64,000 bases of DNA, from the NCBI RefSeq assembly GCF_900109955.1, contig NZ_FOJB01000001.1, positions 558,001-622,000 of the forward strand, written 5' to 3'. This document shows positions 23,268 to 31,946 of the stretch, piece after piece; position 1 is the stretch's first letter, and each line of letters starts with the position of its first letter. Position numbers and translations under genes: made by a program. Below the pieces are notes generated by a model. The model made no database searches. It saw only the letters and a program-made list of their open reading frames with translations, and was not told the DNA's origin. The DNA comes from Aliiroseovarius sediminilitoris (GTDB taxonomy: Bacteria > Pseudomonadota > Alphaproteobacteria > Rhodobacterales > Rhodobacteraceae).

Positions 23268-23295
23268 GCCCCCTGCCGAAAAGCGGGGGGTTTTT
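23268..23295 (+). terminator. Intrinsic terminator after rplW
   Basis: A nine-base-pair stem GCCCCCTGC-CGAAAA-GCGGGGGGT with a five-T run. It ends the first block of the S10 cluster (rpsJ-rplC-rplD-rplW). Confidence 0.93.
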
Positions 23296-23427
23296 CGTTG
23301 CGGGTCTATCTTGCCACGCTTTTTGCGTGCATTGCGCACTACACAGGATTTTGACTCGCGATTTACTTTTACATGAATAAGTTAGAAGGCTCGATGATCT
23401 GCTCATCTTGAAACGAGGTATCTGCCC

Positions 23428-24144
23428 ATGTTGACGCGACGACATTTTGTTATCACTTCTGCCGCATTGTTTTCGGCGCCAATTGCTTCACCGCTCTGGG
23501 CGCAGGATGCGACGACCACACAGGCTTCGGCGACGTCGCCCGTCATTATCAATCGGCGTCCGGTTTCGGATCGGTCGAAATGGGCTGCTTATGATGCGCA
23601 GGTAACGCCTGCGAATTATGATCCTGCTACGTCTAATCCTTGGGGCCTGCACCCGCGTTTTCTACCCAAGCTGGTGCAAGCCAAACCAGGGCTGAGGCCG
23701 GGCGATATTCATGTCGATGCAGTGGCGCGCTATCTTTACCATATTCGGGACAATGGCACTGCGATGCGTTTTGGCGTCGCGATCGGGCGTGGAAATCTGT
23801 ACGAGCCCGGCACTTACACCATCCGGCGCAAGGCCAAATGGCCGACATGGGTTCCCACCCCGGCAATGGTGAAACGTGATCCCGATGTCTATGGACCGCT
23901 TGTGAATGGCATGGATGGCGGCCCCAACAATCCGCTGGGGTCCAGAGCATTCTATCTTTACGTAGGAAACCGGGACACCTATCTGCGCATTCACGGTTCA
24001 CCAGAGCCACGATCGATCGGTGGACGGGCCAGTTCGGGCTGTGTGCGTATGGTGATGCCGCATATCATTGGGCTGTATGAACAGGTCGATATCGGCGTGA
24101 CCGCATATCTTTATCCGGCTGAAACCGTCACGGCGCGCAGTTAA
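23428..24144 (+). CDS. L,D-transpeptidase (YkuD family), exported
   Basis: 238 residues. The N-terminus TRRHFVIT followed by a hydrophobic stretch and LWAQD looks like a twin-arginine signal. The YkuD catalytic motif is HGSPEPRSIGGRASSGCVRM with H189, catalytic C205 and R207. Such enzymes make 3-3 peptidoglycan cross-links or attach proteins to peptidoglycan in the periplasm. It is the first gene of the group inserted between rplW and rplB and has a possible weak promoter of its own in the AT-rich 130 bases before it. Confidence 0.9.
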   Translation: MLTRRHFVITSAALFSAPIASPLWAQDATTTQASATSPVIINRRPVSDRSKWAAYDAQVTPANYDPATSNPWGLHPRFLPKLVQAKPGLRPGDIHVDAVARYLYHIRDNGTAMRFGVAIGRGNLYEPGTYTIRRKAKWPTWVPTPAMVKRDPDVYGPLVNGMDGGPNNPLGSRAFYLYVGNRDTYLRIHGSPEPRSIGGRASSGCVRMVMPHIIGLYEQVDIGVTAYLYPAETVTARS

Positions 24145-24173
24145 GGCGCGCCGTCCTTCACGTCGCGCGGTGA

Positions 24174-24449
24174 TCAGCTACGCTTGGTGCAAATCGGCTG
24201 ACCTGCGCGGTTGCGCAGGGGCAGATAGGTTGCTTCGACTGGACCCTGATGGCGATAGACGAAACACCCGTCCGAAGCATTGATTTGTACGTCGCTCAGG
24301 TCTTGATAGGGTGCTGCAATCGCGCGCACATTTTCCGGCACCGGGTTCAGCGGTCGAGAGGTCGCATTGCCGCCCACCCCCTCCGGGTTAACGCAAGCCG
24401 AAAGTGTAACCACAGCGGCGCTCGACAGAATACCCAACTTCTTCATCAT
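24174..24449 (-). CDS. Small lipoprotein, function unknown
   Basis: About 91 residues. MMKKLGILSSAAVVTLSAC is a lipoprotein signal with a lipobox LSAC, so the mature protein should be lipid-anchored at the cysteine. Two further cysteines near the C-terminus (SDGCFVY and PICTKRS) could form a disulphide. The start at 24449 has GGGGA upstream; an ATG four codons earlier has no binding site. It converges on the L,D-transpeptidase gene, leaving 29 bases. I do not recognise a family. Confidence 0.75.
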   Translation of the reverse strand: MMKKLGILSSAAVVTLSACVNPEGVGGNATSRPLNPVPENVRAIAAPYQDLSDVQINASDGCFVYRHQGPVEATYLPLRNRAGQPICTKRS

Positions 24450-24619
24450 GAATTTCCCCATTGACTACTTTTGGAGAGGATGGAGGATTTTACGACGAAG
24501 GGAAAGGGGGTAGTTCTGGGGGGCAGCGCAAGCGCTCCAGTTCGCGGCGGGCGTGATCTTGGAATGATCGCGGGCACAGACCGCTTTGGGCCAGATTCGG
24601 TCGCGTGGCGTATCTCTTC

Positions 24620-24889
24620 CTAGCTATTTGTCATGCCTGCGATCATGGCGATCAGTGCCACCAGATGAACAAGCATCAGGGCCTTATCGTTCCATAAAGC
24701 TCCCACCGCAAACCATCCCAGAACGCCCGCCAAAAACAGATAGAGATTCCATGGCGTCCAGCCAAATCCGGTCGCTGTGTAACCTATGATTTGGATGGCT
24801 GACGCTCCCCATTTGATTGCGAAAACAACGTGCTCACGAGACCCGGATTGCAGAATCGCGTCAGACCGCACGGGTGAGCCCCCCATCAA
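24620..24889 (-). CDS. Small membrane protein downstream of an SDR gene
   Basis: 89 residues with three hydrophobic segments. The core IQIIGYTATGFGWTPWNLYLF followed by GWFAVGALWND resembles a short conserved Rhodobacterales membrane family, which I recall as DUF6552 but could not verify. Its first 29 bases overlap the end of the SDR gene in another frame, so the true start may be a later GTG. The pair is probably one transcription unit, reading leftward. Confidence 0.65.
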   Translation of the reverse strand: MMGGSPVRSDAILQSGSREHVVFAIKWGASAIQIIGYTATGFGWTPWNLYLFLAGVLGWFAVGALWNDKALMLVHLVALIAMIAGMTNS

Positions 24890-25565
24890 TGCGCAGGTTT
24901 TGACCTGTCATGTAACCACCACCTTCAGACGCGAGAAACGATATCAGCGATGACACTTCATCAGCGCGCCCATAGCGACCCATGGGAATGCGCGCCTTGC
25001 GATCTTCAGTCTCGGGAAGGCTGTCGATGAAGCCGGGTAAGACGTTGTTCATACGGATGTTGTCGGCAGCATATCTATCAGAGTAGAGCTTCGTGAACGC
25101 CGCAAGCCCAGCACGGAACACACCCGATGTTGGGAAAAGTCGGTCGGGTTCAAATGCGGCAAATGTCGAGATGTTGATGATCGCGCCTCCGCCCTGCGCC
25201 TGCATCAACGGGGTCACAAGCCGTGTCGGGCGGATGACATTCATCAGATAGACGTCCAGCCCTTGATGCCAATCATCATCGCTGATGTCCAATACGGGCC
25301 CCTTTGGGCCGTGCCCCGCCGAATTCACCAACACATCGACGCGACCCCAACGGTCCTGAGCGCCCTGAACGAGCGCGGCGAGATCATCGCCATTCAGATT
25401 CGATCCCGTAACGCCAAAACCACCCAGCTCTGCCCCAAGTGCTTCACCTTTTCCTGACGATGACAGGATGCCAACCTTAAATCCATCCATTGCCAGGCGT
25501 CGGGCCGCATCTGCGCCCATGCCGCTTCCACCTGCCGTGACCAGGGCTACTTTTTCTACTGACAT
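24861..25565 (-). CDS. SDR-family protein lacking the usual catalytic Tyr and Lys
   Basis: 234 residues with a Rossmann start (ALVTAGGSGMGADAARRLA, 7-25), an NSAG motif (81-84) and S133. Where classical SDRs have YxxxK before the A-[AG]-L helix, this protein has S147-G-V-F-R151, followed by AGL. The rest of the fold is well kept (NVLPGFIDS, GGYMTGQNLRIDGG), so it may bind NAD(P) but use another chemistry or none. GGAGG lies six bases before the start. It is divergent from a LysR gene 97 bases away, which probably regulates it. Confidence 0.85.
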   Translation of the reverse strand: MSVEKVALVTAGGSGMGADAARRLAMDGFKVGILSSSGKGEALGAELGGFGVTGSNLNGDDLAALVQGAQDRWGRVDVLVNSAGHGPKGPVLDISDDDWHQGLDVYLMNVIRPTRLVTPLMQAQGGGAIINISTFAAFEPDRLFPTSGVFRAGLAAFTKLYSDRYAADNIRMNNVLPGFIDSLPETEDRKARIPMGRYGRADEVSSLISFLASEGGGYMTGQNLRIDGGLTRAV

Positions 25566-25662
25566 GTTTGCCTCCGAAGTTTGATAGGCTATTATTACAT
25601 GAAGCATTCTTGTCATTCGATTGAGAATTGATGTTTTCTGCCAGTAGGAATACTATCGGAAA
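25566..25662. promoter_or_regulatory. Divergent control region between SDR and LysR genes
   Basis: A 97-base AT-rich spacer. It contains the interrupted palindrome ATGA-N10-TCAT (25599-25616), a plausible LysR-type operator because such regulators usually bind between themselves and a divergent target. The site is proposed from symmetry and position only. Confidence 0.45.
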
Positions 25663-26541
25663 ATGACCGCACTGCCTTCTCTAAATGCGCTGCGCGCCTT
25701 CGATGCGGCCGGGCGCCGACTAAGCTTTCGCGCGGCAGCCGATGAGATGGGCGTCACACAAGGGGCTGTGGCTCAGCAGGTGCGCCAGCTTGAAGCCGAT
25801 CTTGGTATCGCGCTCTTTGACAGAGTGCCCAAGGGATTGGTGCTGACATCTGCTGGCCGTCGCTATCACAAAAGAATCGCGGATGCGTTTTCCGACCTGC
25901 GTGCCGCGACCGCAGAGTTGAAGCCAGAACCCGGAAAGGTCACGATCAGCGTTACTCCGACCTTTGCGTCGAAGTGGCTCATCCCGAACTTACCGGACTT
26001 TTCTGAGAAGCACCCTGAAATCGACCTGCGGATTCTGGCGACGGAAAAAGTGTCGAGCTTTCACAGTGACGGCATCGATCTTGCCATTCGCCAGGGCGAA
26101 CCTCCGTTCGGTGCGGCGTTGAATGCAACGCTCTTGTTCGAACAAGATGTGATAGCAGTGGCAGCACCTAAGCTGGTGGAGTCAGAACAACCTTCCTTTG
26201 GTCCGCAAGCTCTATCGCGCTTGCCGAAAGTCCATGACACACACGATCTTTGGCCAAAGCTCTTGGCGGAATTGGGATTGTCCGACCAGAACAAACGTGG
26301 ATTGCGACTAAGCCAGACAGCTTTGGCCGTTGATGCCGCTGTCTCAGGCCAAGGCGTTGCCTTGGTCAGTCGTTTTCTTGTTTCCGGCGACATCGAAGCC
26401 GGTAATTTGTCCGAGATTTGCACCTTGCATGATGTATCGACGCAGGATTTTTATCTTCTGTCTTTGCGCAGATCGACACCAAATGCTGCGATCGAAACGG
26501 TCATTTCGTGGCTGACATCACGTGCAAAGAATGTCGACTAG
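25663..26541 (+). CDS. LysR-family transcriptional regulator (GcvA-like)
   Basis: 292 residues. The N-terminal winged helix-turn-helix (about 5-60) has LNALRAFDAAGRRLSFRAAA, MGVTQGAVAQQVRQLE and LGIALFDR. The C-terminal half is a periplasmic-binding-like effector domain; TPTFASKWLIPNL and IDLAIRQGEPPFG resemble the GcvA/AmpR subgroup. It is transcribed away from the SDR gene, its likely target. The effector is unknown. Confidence 0.88.
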   Translation: MTALPSLNALRAFDAAGRRLSFRAAADEMGVTQGAVAQQVRQLEADLGIALFDRVPKGLVLTSAGRRYHKRIADAFSDLRAATAELKPEPGKVTISVTPTFASKWLIPNLPDFSEKHPEIDLRILATEKVSSFHSDGIDLAIRQGEPPFGAALNATLLFEQDVIAVAAPKLVESEQPSFGPQALSRLPKVHDTHDLWPKLLAELGLSDQNKRGLRLSQTALAVDAAVSGQGVALVSRFLVSGDIEAGNLSEICTLHDVSTQDFYLLSLRRSTPNAAIETVISWLTSRAKNVD

Positions 26542-26566
26542 TCGGTGATGAACCTTTTCAAGATGC

Positions 26567-26700
26567 GTAGAGGTTGGACATAGGCGCGGACGCTGAGAGC
26601 TCCAGCCCCGCCCAGCGGCCGGGCAGGCAACCATTGCCCTTCGCCGAACGAGGGGACGGTGGCACCAGTTCATATGAAAACCCCGCTTCATCCTCTAGAC
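26567..26700 (+). ncRNA. Possible structured RNA between the LysR gene and rplB
   Basis: This stretch of the 301-base gap can fold into a closed architecture: TAGAGG (26568-26573) with CCTCTA (26692-26697), CGCTG (26591-26595) with CAGCG (26613-26617), and a later arm CCATTG with CGGTGG. The segments AGCCCCG, GGCCGG and GGCAACC in this order recall the core of S-adenosylmethionine riboswitches of the SAM-I/SAM-IV clan, but that is only a visual likeness and the gene context does not fit. A leftward open frame also covers it. Unexplained rather than identified. Confidence 0.25.
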
Positions 26701-26724
26701 ACCCCAATGCAACCCTGATACATC
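26696..26724 (+). promoter_or_regulatory. Weak candidate promoter before rplB
   Basis: TAGACA (26696-26701), 17 bases, TACATC (26719-26724), then GCGC. A promoter is expected somewhere here because a terminator ends the preceding ribosomal block. A hairpin AGGCAG-GTGA-CTGCCT (26804-26819) lies just before the rplB binding site. Confidence 0.3.
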
Positions 26725-26842
26725 GCGCAGGTCGCGTGGCCTCGGATTCGTTCCGGGGCCTTGTAACATTTGGAATTTGGGGACCTTCGGGGCCCTTTAA
26801 CTCAGGCAGGTGACTGCCTCAAAGCAACGGAAGACAGAAAGC

Positions 26843-27685
26843 ATGGCACTCAAGTCGTACAAACCGACGACGCCAGGCCAGCGTGGGCTGGTTCTGATCG
26901 ACCGTTCGGAGCTTTGGAAAGGTCGCCCGGTTAAGTCCCTGACAGAGGGTCTTACGAAATCGGGTGGTCGGAACAATACCGGACGGATCACGTCGCGCCG
27001 CCGTGGTGGTGGTGCAAAGCGTCTCTATCGTATCGTGGACTTCAAACGTAACAAGTTTGATGTCGCCGCCACAGTTGAGCGGATCGAATACGACCCCAAC
27101 CGCACAGCCTTCATCGCACTCGTGAAATACGAAGACGGCGAACAGGCTTATATTCTGGCCCCGCAGCGTTTGGCTGTCGGCGACCAGATCATCGCATCGG
27201 CCAAGGCCGACGTGAAACCCGGTAACGCAATGCCCTTCTCGGGTATGCCCATCGGTACCATCGTGCACAACATCGAGATGAAACCAGGCAAAGGCGGCCA
27301 GATCGCCCGTGCAGCTGGCACATATGCTCAGTTTGTTGGCCGTGACGGCGGTTACGCTCAGATCCGTCTGAGCTCGGGCGAACTGCGCCTCGTGCGTCAG
27401 GAATGCATGGCCACCGTTGGTGCCGTGTCGAACCCCGACAACTCGAACCAGAACTACGGTAAAGCCGGTCGCATGCGCCACAAAGGCGTCCGCCCAAGCG
27501 TCCGTGGTGTTGTCATGAACCCGATCGACCACCCTCATGGTGGTGGTGAAGGCCGGACTTCGGGTGGTCGTCACCCGGTGACGCCGTGGGGCAAGCCGAC
27601 CAAGGGTGCGCGCACTCGCAACAAGAACAAGGCGTCGTCGAAGCTGATCATCCGCTCGCGTCACGCCAAGAAGAAGGGGCGTTAA
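26843..27685 (+). CDS. rplB: 50S ribosomal protein L2
   Basis: 280 residues, standard L2 length. It stabilises the peptidyl-transferase centre. The conserved [14 protein letters not shown] loop with its key histidine is present. ATG 26843 ([15 protein letters not shown]) follows GGAAG at 26829-26833; the frame is open 11 codons further up. It heads the second S10 block rplB-rpsS-rplV-rpsC-rplP, separated from rplW by 3.6 kb of other genes. Confidence 0.98.
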   Translation: MALKSYKPTTPGQRGLVLIDRSELWKGRPVKSLTEGLTKSGGRNNTGRITSRRRGGGAKRLYRIVDFKRNKFDVAATVERIEYDPNRTAFIALVKYEDGEQAYILAPQRLAVGDQIIASAKADVKPGNAMPFSGMPIGTIVHNIEMKPGKGGQIARAAGTYAQFVGRDGGYAQIRLSSGELRLVRQECMATVGAVSNPDNSNQNYGKAGRMRHKGVRPSVRGVVMNPIDHPHGGGEGRTSGGRHPVTPWGKPTKGARTRNKNKASSKLIIRSRHAKKKGR

Positions 27686-27688
27686 GAT

Positions 27689-27967
27689 ATGGCACGTTCT
27701 GTCTGGAAAGGCCCTTTTGTTGACGCTTACGTCCTCAAAAAAGCCGAGAAAACCCGCGAGTCGGGTAAAAACGAGGTCATCAAGATCTGGTCGCGTCGTT
27801 CGACCATCCTGCCCCAGTTCGTGGGTTTGACCTTTGGCGTTTATAACGGTCAGAAGCACATTCCGGTGAATGTGACGGAAGACATGATCGGCCAGAAGTT
27901 CGGTGAATATTCGCCGACCCGCACCTATTACGGTCACGCGGCTGATAAAAAAGCGAAGAGGAAGTAA
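27689..27967 (+). CDS. rpsS: 30S ribosomal protein S19
   Basis: 92 residues. S19 binds 16S rRNA in the 30S head near S13. Typical features are the start [12 protein letters not shown], the central [16 protein letters not shown] and a basic C-terminus. The gap from rplB is three bases, so translation is likely coupled. Confidence 0.98.
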   Translation: MARSVWKGPFVDAYVLKKAEKTRESGKNEVIKIWSRRSTILPQFVGLTFGVYNGQKHIPVNVTEDMIGQKFGEYSPTRTYYGHAADKKAKRK

Positions 27968-27970
27968 GCC

Positions 27971-28351
27971 ATGGGTAAGGATAAGAATCCCCGCCGCGTG
28001 GCCGATAACGAAGCTATGGCCAAGACCCGTATGCTTCGCACGTCCCCGCAGAAACTGAACTTGGTTGCTGGCATGATCCGCGGCAAGAAGGTTGACAAGG
28101 CTCTGACCGACCTGACCTTCTCGAACAAGCGGATTGCTCAGGATGTGAAGAAATGCCTTCAGTCCGCCATCGCCAATGCCGAAAACAACCACAACCTTGA
28201 CGTCGATGAACTGATCGTCGCCGAGGCCTATGTGGGCAAGAACCTGACCATGAAACGCGGACGTCCCCGCGCCCGTGGCCGTTTCGGCAAAATCATCAAA
28301 CCGTTCGCGGAACTCACCATCAAGGTGCGTCAAATTGAGGAGCAAGCTTAA
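27971..28351 (+). CDS. rplV: 50S ribosomal protein L22
   Basis: 126 residues. Its long beta hairpin (about 85-105, [14 protein letters not shown]) reaches the exit tunnel beside L4. The N-terminal extension of about 14 residues before [14 protein letters not shown] is common in alphaproteobacteria; an internal ATG would remove it. It shares one base with rpsC (TAATG). Confidence 0.97.
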   Translation: MGKDKNPRRVADNEAMAKTRMLRTSPQKLNLVAGMIRGKKVDKALTDLTFSNKRIAQDVKKCLQSAIANAENNHNLDVDELIVAEAYVGKNLTMKRGRPRARGRFGKIIKPFAELTIKVRQIEEQA

Positions 28352-29058
28352 TGGGTAACAAAGTCAATCCCGTCGGCATGCGCCTTCAGGTCAACCGCAC
28401 TTGGGACAGCCGCTGGTATGCAGACACGAAAGATTACGGCGATCTTCTTATGGAAGACCTGAAGATTCGTGACTTCATCAAGACCGAATGCAAGCAAGCC
28501 GGCATCAGCCGTGTGATCATCGAACGTCCGCACAAAAAGTGCCGCGTCACGATCCACACTGCCCGCCCCGGCGTGATCATTGGCAAGAAAGGCGCAGACA
28601 TCGAAACCCTGCGCAAGAAAATCGCCAAGATCACCGACTCGGAACTGCACCTCAACATCGTTGAAGTGCGCAAGCCCGAGCTGGACGCCGCATTGGTCGC
28701 AGAATCGATCGCGCAGCAACTTGAGCGCCGTGTGTCCTTCCGCCGTGCCATGAAGCGCGGTGTGCAGAACGCAATGCGTATGGGCGCCCTCGGTATCCGC
28801 GTAAATGTCGCTGGCCGTCTGGGCGGCGCCGAGATTGCACGGACCGAGTGGTATCGCGAAGGCCGTGTGCCACTGCACACCCTGCGCGCTGACATCGACT
28901 ATGCACATGCAGAAGCAATGACGCCTTACGGCATCATCGGCATCAAAACCTGGATCTTCAAAGGTGAAATCATGGAGCACGATCCTGCTGCCCGTGATCG
29001 TCGCCAGGCAGAGCTTCAGGAAGGTCCCGCGCCCCGTGGCGCTGGCGGCCGTCGTTAA
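28351..29058 (+). CDS. rpsC: 30S ribosomal protein S3
   Basis: 235 residues. It has a KH domain with [14 protein letters not shown] (the GxxG loop) and the C-terminal domain with [13 protein letters not shown]3 forms part of the mRNA entry and helicase site. It starts on the last base of the rplV stop codon. The C-terminal GAGGRR tail is basic. Confidence 0.98.
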   Translation: MGNKVNPVGMRLQVNRTWDSRWYADTKDYGDLLMEDLKIRDFIKTECKQAGISRVIIERPHKKCRVTIHTARPGVIIGKKGADIETLRKKIAKITDSELHLNIVEVRKPELDAALVAESIAQQLERRVSFRRAMKRGVQNAMRMGALGIRVNVAGRLGGAEIARTEWYREGRVPLHTLRADIDYAHAEAMTPYGIIGIKTWIFKGEIMEHDPAARDRRQAELQEGPAPRGAGGRR

Positions 29059-29071
29059 GGAGGGCTGAGAT

Positions 29072-29485
29072 ATGCTGCAACCAAAGCGTACAAAGTTCCG
29101 CAAGATGCACAAAGGCCGGATCAAGGGTGAGGCCAAAGGCGGTTCTGACCTGAACTTCGGTTCTTACGGTCTGAAAGCGACAGAGCCTGAGCGTGTGACC
29201 GCACGCCAGATCGAAGCTGCCCGTCGTGCCATGACGCGTCACATGAAGCGTCAAGGCCGCGTCTGGATCCGCATCTTCCCGGACACCCCGGTAACCGCCA
29301 AGCCCATCGAAGTTCGTATGGGTAAAGGTAAAGGTTCCGTGGACCGTTGGACCTGCAAAGTTAAGCCGGGCCGCGTGATGTTTGAAATCGACGGCGTCAA
29401 TGACGATGTGGCACGCGAGGCCCTGCGCCTTGCCGCCATGAAACTGCCGATCAAATCACGCGTCGTGGTTCGCGAAGACTGGTAA
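29072..29485 (+). CDS. rplP: 50S ribosomal protein L16
   Basis: 137 residues with the start [16 protein letters not shown] and the [10 protein letters not shown] segment. L16 organises the A-site region of the 50S subunit. A site AAGGAGGG precedes it. In most bacteria rpmC follows directly; here a terminator and two unrelated genes intervene. Confidence 0.98.
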   Translation: MLQPKRTKFRKMHKGRIKGEAKGGSDLNFGSYGLKATEPERVTARQIEAARRAMTRHMKRQGRVWIRIFPDTPVTAKPIEVRMGKGKGSVDRWTCKVKPGRVMFEIDGVNDDVAREALRLAAMKLPIKSRVVVREDW

Positions 29486-29525
29486 AGGTTGAAAGAGCAA
29501 GGCGCTTTCTAACTAACGCGGTGTA

Positions 29526-29548
29526 GCGAGTTCCCGAAGGAAACTCGC
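29526..29548 (+). other. Hairpin after rplP
   Basis: GCGAGTT/AACTCGC with a nine-base loop, 40 bases past rplP and before the terminator. It could protect the message end from exonucleases. Confidence 0.45.
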
Positions 29549-29574
29549 GGGCCGCACCCCGGTTGAAGAAAAGA

Positions 29575-29605
29575 AACCCCCGCCGAGAAATCGGCGGGGG
29601 TTTTC
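29575..29605 (+). terminator. Intrinsic terminator after rplP
   Basis: A perfect stem AACCCCCGCCGA-GAAA-TCGGCGGGGGTT with following Ts. It ends the rplB-rplP block. Confidence 0.93.
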
Positions 29606-29666
29606 GTTTGTGCGCTGACAAAAACGCATAGCCGGACTGGTCAGTCGCAGTTCGACCGACAGTCGC

Positions 29667-30038
29667 TTATCGCAACAACTCATCCATCAACCCGATCACC
29701 TCCAGCACTTTGAACGTGGTGGGATCGGCGCGATAGATCATCTCGCCCACGCGATAATAGCGATAGCGGGGATCAAGCCGATAGCGGTCGTAATCGGTGA
29801 AGCGCCGGTACTCGTAGTCGTCCAGATGATCGCCAAGCCGCGGTTTCGCGTGTCCGGGCGGGATGCAGGGCGGGTTTTTCTTGGCAAGGCCGGGCGGGCA
29901 GTCTTTGGCAATGGCACCCATGTTCTTCACATGACCCTTCCCTTGACCTTGGCCCTTGCCGTTACCGGCAAAGCTGGCCGTTGCCATCAGTGGAACCAAG
30001 ACAAGAGCCAAGGCAGTTTTTGTTGCGGTTTTCATCAT
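29667..30038 (-). CDS. Secreted protein with Gly/Lys-rich linker and CPPG motif
   Basis: 123 residues. The signal peptide ends near ASFA (21-24). A glycine/lysine/glutamine-rich linker (25-40) is followed by DCPPGLAKKNPPCIPPGHAK with C47 and C58, then an aromatic- and arginine-rich segment and the C-terminal VGEMIYRADPTTFKVLEVIG. I recall proteins of this layout in roseobacters, often wrongly named, but know no function. It is probably periplasmic. Start at 30038; a second Met follows at once. Confidence 0.75.
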   Translation of the reverse strand: MMKTATKTALALVLVPLMATASFAGNGKGQGQGKGHVKNMGAIAKDCPPGLAKKNPPCIPPGHAKPRLGDHLDDYEYRRFTDYDRYRLDPRYRYYRVGEMIYRADPTTFKVLEVIGLMDELLR

Positions 30039-30225
30039 TCAATCCGTCCATATGTTTGCGTGGCCATGGGTTAAACAACGGCCAGCCACTCTGAGGGTTC
30101 CAATCGCTCTAAGGTTGGGCAAGACCGGATTGATATACAATATCACCCGCTGGTTTGCGTGTGCGGATTGCGGCTTTCCGCCCGTATCAGGATCTGGTTA
30201 CGCGGAATGGCTCCGACGCACGCGC

Positions 30226-30849
30226 TTACTCACCCCACTTGTAGTTGAAACTCACCGACAACCGTTCCTCATCCCCGGTGTTCTGCATCACCTCGTGGCG
30301 CAGCCAGCTTTCCCACAGCAGCACGTCACCCTCGGACGGGCGTTTGGTGATGAAGTTTTGCAACTCCTCGCGGGCGTCCTTGCGACGCGGAGGAGCGGCC
30401 ATCATCATGGCGTGGCGTGGGTCTTCATAGCGCAACGCGCCAGCCCCTTCTGGCAGGGCCAGATAGGTAGTGCCGGATATCACCGAATGGGGGTGGATAT
30501 GGGCCGAATGGTAGCCACCGGGCGGCAGGATGTTGATCCAGATGTCCTCCATCACCAATTCGCGCCCGTCCAGATTGAACTCCAGATCCTCGGCGAAGGC
30601 GGCGACGTGCTTGTCCAAGCTGTCGACCAGATCCTTGAAGATCGGGAACCGCCACGGCAAGTCGGTCAGGGATGCGTAGGAGGTATAACCAGGATACCCC
30701 TCGGCCTCGCACCATTCCTGCCCCGCCTCGTCATCCTCGGCGATGGAATAACAGCTGTCGTAAAGCTCATCCTGGCTGACTTTGGGGTCAAACTCGGACA
30801 GGTGAGCATGGTAAAGGCGGGTCACGAAGAGGGAGGATATGTTGGGCAT
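30226..30849 (-). CDS. Putative 2-oxoglutarate/Fe(II) oxygenase-like protein (TIGR02466 type)
   Basis: 207 residues. The region IWINILPPGGYHSAHIHPHS with H117, H119 and H121, and the later H185 with R196 in RLSVSFNY, match the iron- and 2-oxoglutarate-binding pattern of a small family I know as TIGR02466. WINxxxxGxxxxxH is its usual signature. The substrate is unknown; relatives are often near phage or peptide-modification genes, but not here. It stands between two ribosomal blocks, facing left. Confidence 0.75.
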   Translation of the reverse strand: MPNISSLFVTRLYHAHLSEFDPKVSQDELYDSCYSIAEDDEAGQEWCEAEGYPGYTSYASLTDLPWRFPIFKDLVDSLDKHVAAFAEDLEFNLDGRELVMEDIWINILPPGGYHSAHIHPHSVISGTTYLALPEGAGALRYEDPRHAMMMAAPPRRKDAREELQNFITKRPSEGDVLLWESWLRHEVMQNTGDEERLSVSFNYKWGE

Positions 30850-30899
30850 AGCCGTTCTTTAGCGTAAGAAAACAAAGAGCGCGAGATGCAAACTTTCCC

Positions 30900-30928
30900 T
30901 TGCCCCCACCCGCTATCCCACCTATAGA
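30900..30928 (+). promoter_or_regulatory. Promoter of the rpmC-rpmD block
   Basis: TTGCCC (30900-30905), 17 bases, TATAGA (30923-30928), then CCCAC. It lies 118 bases before rpmC and is well placed to restart transcription after the rplP terminator. Confidence 0.55.
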
Positions 30929-31046
30929 CCCACATCTCATGGATTCCGGCGACGGGATTCGTGTGTTTTGACATTCACCCACCAGACATAGGGTGACCTG
31001 CCGCAAACAGGGCAGAGCTCTCTGGTGCAAGGAAAGGAACAGGCGA

Positions 31047-31247
31047 ATGAACGCCAAGGAACTGCGTGATCAGTCTCCTGACCAGCTGCGTGAAAAGCTG
31101 GCAGAGCTGAAAAAAGAGGCCTTTAACCTGCGTTTCCAGCAGGCCACCGGTGCCCTCGAAAACACTGCCCGTATGCGTCAGGTGCGTCGCGACGCTGCCC
31201 GCGTCAAAACCGTTCTGAACGAACAAGCCCGCGCCGCGGCTGAGTAA
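31047..31247 (+). CDS. rpmC: 50S ribosomal protein L29
   Basis: 66 residues, a two-helix protein at the tunnel exit beside L23. It has the family core [25 protein letters not shown] 31047 follows AGGAA; the frame is open 18 codons upstream without family likeness. It is the first gene of the third block. Confidence 0.97.
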   Translation: MNAKELRDQSPDQLREKLAELKKEAFNLRFQQATGALENTARMRQVRRDAARVKTVLNEQARAAAE

Positions 31248-31261
31248 GAGGAGCCTGAAGA

Positions 31262-31492
31262 ATGCCCAAACGTATCCTGCAAGGTGTTGTCACCTCGGCC
31301 GCCAACGAACAAACCGTCACTGTTTCGGTTGAACGCCGTTTCAAGCACCCGCTGCTTCAGAAAACCGTCCGTAAGTCGAAGAAATATCGCGCTCACGACG
31401 AAAAGAATGCCTTTAAGGCAGGCGACACCGTCCGCATCATCGAATGCGCGCCGAAGTCGAAAACCAAACGTTGGGAAGTTCTGGAAGGCTAA
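31262..31492 (+). CDS. rpsQ: 30S ribosomal protein S17
   Basis: 76 residues. It is an OB-fold protein that binds 16S rRNA early in assembly. Typical are [25 protein letters not shown] near the start and [19 protein letters not shown] at the end. An AGGAG site lies just upstream. An 84-base gap follows before rplN. Confidence 0.97.
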   Translation: MPKRILQGVVTSAANEQTVTVSVERRFKHPLLQKTVRKSKKYRAHDEKNAFKAGDTVRIIECAPKSKTKRWEVLEG

Positions 31493-31576
31493 GTTCTGCC
31501 TTCCCGGACGACTTAACAAGTCGAAACCCTGGGGGTTACGCCACGCATCGGCGCCCCAAAGGTCGGGAGAAACCAC

Positions 31577-31945
31577 ATGATCCAGATGCAAACAAATCTG
31601 GATGTTGCTGACAACAGCGGCGCTCGCCGTGTTCAGTGCATCAAGGTTCTGGGTGGTTCCAAGCGTAAGTACGCATCCGTTGGCGACATTATTGTTGTCT
31701 CGGTTAAGGAAGCCATCCCGCGCGGTCGCGTAAAGAAAGGTGACGTCCGTAAGGCCGTCGTCGTGCGCACCGCCAAGGAAGTCCGTCGTGAAGACGGCAC
31801 CGCCATCCGCTTCGACCGCAACGCGGCCGTTATTCTGAACAACAACAACGAGCCTATCGGCACCCGTATCTTCGGCCCGGTTGTTCGCGAACTTCGCGCG
31901 AAGAACTTCATGAAGATCATCTCGCTGGCTCCGGAGGTGCTGTAA
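31577..31945 (+). CDS. rplN: 50S ribosomal protein L14
   Basis: 122 residues, standard length. It starts [20 protein letters not shown] and contains the [15 protein letters not shown] motif. L14 forms an intersubunit bridge with 16S rRNA. One base separates it from rplX. Confidence 0.98.
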
Positions 31946-31946
31946 G

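Noticed and set aside
26588-26600. CTGAGAG as a possible TPP riboswitch (thi-box) start
   Set aside because: The other thi-box elements, such as the GAACCTGAT segment, are absent and no thiamine gene lies nearby.
26574-26813. A 79-codon plus-strand open frame before rplB
   Set aside because: No binding site, low-complexity GC-driven composition, and it overlaps the structured segment and the rplB leader.
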